Part shown: one piece after another, positions 62,811 to 64,000 of the stretch
Layout of the letters: every line of letters begins with the position of its first letter
How positions within the stretch are numbered: position 1 is the first letter of the stretch
DNA from: Oleiphilaceae bacterium
GTDB lineage: Bacteria > Pseudomonadota > Gammaproteobacteria > Pseudomonadales > Oleiphilaceae
Direction: 5' to 3'
Assembly: GCA_022447365.1 (NCBI GenBank)
Contig: JAKVBL010000006.1
Coordinates: 247,797 to 311,796, forward strand
Length of the DNA stretch: 64,000 nucleotides
Translations under genes and position numbers: made by a program
The notes under the pieces: generated by a model
The model's input: the letters and a program-made list of their open reading frames with translations, nothing else
Databases searched by the model: none
What the model was told of the DNA's origin: nothing

Positions 62811-64000
62811 CTATATCGGCGGCAAACTATCATCATCGGGTTTGGCCACTAAACTATCTAAATGTGAGCTTGAACTGCCACCCACTGACTCATCTGGTTC
62901 TGTGCCGTCTGCAGCAAGGTCCGTTTGGCTCTGAGCGCCATCAGAATGCTCACTATCGCCACTCTTCGTTGCAATGTTTGCTTCGTCTTTTACCTTAGTC
63001 TTGTGGTGGGCTGTTAGATGTTCTTCAATCATGGTTTGTAAAGCATCGTTTGCCTCATTTTCAGAGGCTCCACCAAGAACGGTAGCGGCGCGCTCTTCTG
63101 AAGTATCAAGAGATTTCTGATCTGTTCTGTCTGAGCTATTTTCTTCCTGAAGCTGTTCATGAGCTGCAGAAAAGTTAAGAAGAGGTTCATCGCTAAATGA
63201 ATATTCAAACTGCTCTGCGACTAACGATGCAGTCATTTGCTGATCATCAATGGTAAATTCATTCAATAGCTCATTATTATCGATAGACTCATCGTGGGTA
63301 ACCGAATTAACAGTACTGACCTGAACTTGTCCCTGAGCATCGATGACGGAAGTCGCTTGTAAACCACTGCCAGTATCTGTGGTGACAACGGTAGTTTCAA
63401 AACCTGAATTGGTCGCGGTAAGCGCATGATCAGAGATCAGTTTTAGTTGGTCACTGAGTGCCGGATCGATTTGATAGCTATTGTGGCTTTGCGGTACCGA
63501 GTGGCCATTGTCATAGATGAGAGCTACACCATTGGGTAGATGTGTTAGAGCGATACTGTCTATAGTTTCTCCTGGTTTTTTATGGACAGAAATATCTAAG
63601 TCATATTCATAGCTAGCTAAGGAAGGCCCGCCAATAATGCCTGCTTGGGGAACCAGACCACCATTGGCAATGTCAATATCGATACTGATTACAGGTGGGG
63701 TATACTCATCTTTTCCGTGCACTGTTATGGTTAGATTTTTTGTATCTGTGGCACCATTCTGATCAAATACTATTACAGGAATCGTTAATACTTGATCTTG
63801 ACCGTTCGACAAGTTTTGGTAACTCGCATGGCCCGGATCAAAGCTATAGCTACCGTCTGCATGCAGGGTAAATCCGTCGGTTTGTTGCAATACACTATAA
63901 TGCGCAACGTCATGGTCATCCGTATCAGTTGACGTTAACTGACCGGTCAGCACTTGGCCGTCTTCCGTAACACTTTGCGCTTGAATCTGATCTAACACCG
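62811..64000 (-). CDS. VCBS-domain surface adhesin, C-terminal part (5' end outside window)
   Basis: The frame is open to the right edge, so at least 395 residues of a probably much larger protein are seen. Residues 1-92 of the fragment form a VCBS domain (VTEDGQVLTGQLTSTDTDD... GFTLHADGSYSFDPGHASYQNL... LTITVHGKDE). A second beta domain follows (about 93-240; VISIDIDIANGGLV, ALTHLPNGVALIYDNG). The last ~130 residues are highly acidic, rich in Ser, Asp, Glu and Gln, and end in DDDSLPPI. No RTX nonapeptide repeats and no standard type I C-terminal target domain are visible. It lies directly upstream of lapB, the expected place of its cargo. Confidence 0.8.
   Translation of the reverse strand, partial: VLDQIQAQSVTEDGQVLTGQLTSTDTDDHDVAHYSVLQQTDGFTLHADGSYSFDPGHASYQNLSNGQDQVLTIPVIVFDQNGATDTKNLTITVHGKDEYTPPVISIDIDIANGGLVPQAGIIGGPSLASYEYDLDISVHKKPGETIDSIALTHLPNGVALIYDNGHSVPQSHNSYQIDPALSDQLKLISDHALTATNSGFETTVVTTDTGSGLQATSVIDAQGQVQVSTVNSVTHDESIDNNELLNEFTIDDQQMTASLVAEQFEYSFSDEPLLNFSAAHEQLQEENSSDRTDQKSLDTSEERAATVLGGASENEANDALQTMIEEHLTAHHKTKVKDEANIATKSGDSEHSDGAQSQTDLAADGTEPDESVGGSSSSHLDSLVAKPDDDSLPPI

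Overview
This window comes from a gammaproteobacterial chromosome, most likely a marine, surface-associated relative of the Oceanospirillales/Pseudomonadales. Support comes from the gacS/barA–cysM–rlmD–relA–mazG gene order known from Pseudomonas and relatives, a DUF1302/DUF1329 pair, a phasin, a GacS-type kinase, an exosortase A (PEP-CTERM) exopolysaccharide locus and LapBC-type adhesin secretion. Coding density is high. I see no tRNA, rRNA, CRISPR array, intact IS or prophage.

Bases 1-19,080 form an exopolysaccharide/PEP-CTERM region. Three plus-strand genes (a glycosyltransferase cut by the left edge, a second glycosyltransferase and an O-antigen-ligase-like polymerase) converge on a six-gene minus-strand cluster: exosortase A (xrtA), a FemAB-like acyltransferase, a Wzx-type flippase, a GT2 enzyme, a sulfotransferase and a secreted protein of unknown function. 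Next come a PEP-CTERM protein, ugd (UDP-glucuronate supply), the TPR lipoprotein prsT and the prsK/prsR two-component pair. The PEP-CTERM gene is preceded by a sigma-54 -24/-12 promoter with exact GG-N10-GC spacing and a clear class I cyclic-di-GMP (GEMM-I) riboswitch, so it appears to be under both PrsR/RpoN and c-di-GMP control.

Bases 19,081-40,022 are mostly housekeeping: a YiiX-like hydrolase, phasin, glnK-amtB, an MFS transporter, the DUF1302/DUF1329 pair, an acyltransferase, a DUF1232 protein, a large lipoprotein, the GacS/BarA hybrid kinase, cysM, rlmD, relA and mazG. A long perfect inverted repeat in a dispersed-repeat-like spacer (40,052-40,330) closes the block.

Bases 40,410-52,663 hold the most unusual locus. 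An atypical type I secretion apparatus (two ABC half-transporters with eroded ATPase motifs, a TolC protein, an HlyD adaptor) is encoded with a membrane pseudo-histidine kinase that keeps one intact receiver, followed by a stand-alone Hpt protein. Divergent from these is a nitric-oxide sensor pair: an H-NOX protein and its hybrid histidine kinase, whose C-terminal Hpt-like domain has Tyr in place of the phospho-His. The parts fit a relay in which NO/H-NOX controls the kinase, the free Hpt carries phosphate, and the receiver of the pseudokinase acts on secretion. That circuit is my inference.

Bases 52,933-64,000 hold a second, LapBC-like adhesin secretion region: a broken LapB-like ABC gene, a small VCBS-type protein with a retention-module-like N-terminus, an OmpA-like lipoprotein, a TolC/LapE-like protein, an unrelated lipoprotein on the opposite strand, lapC, lapB, and the C-terminal end of a large VCBS adhesin running off the right edge. 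Together with the PEP-CTERM/EPS locus the window reads as a matrix-and-adhesion region with c-di-GMP, NO and Gac-type inputs.
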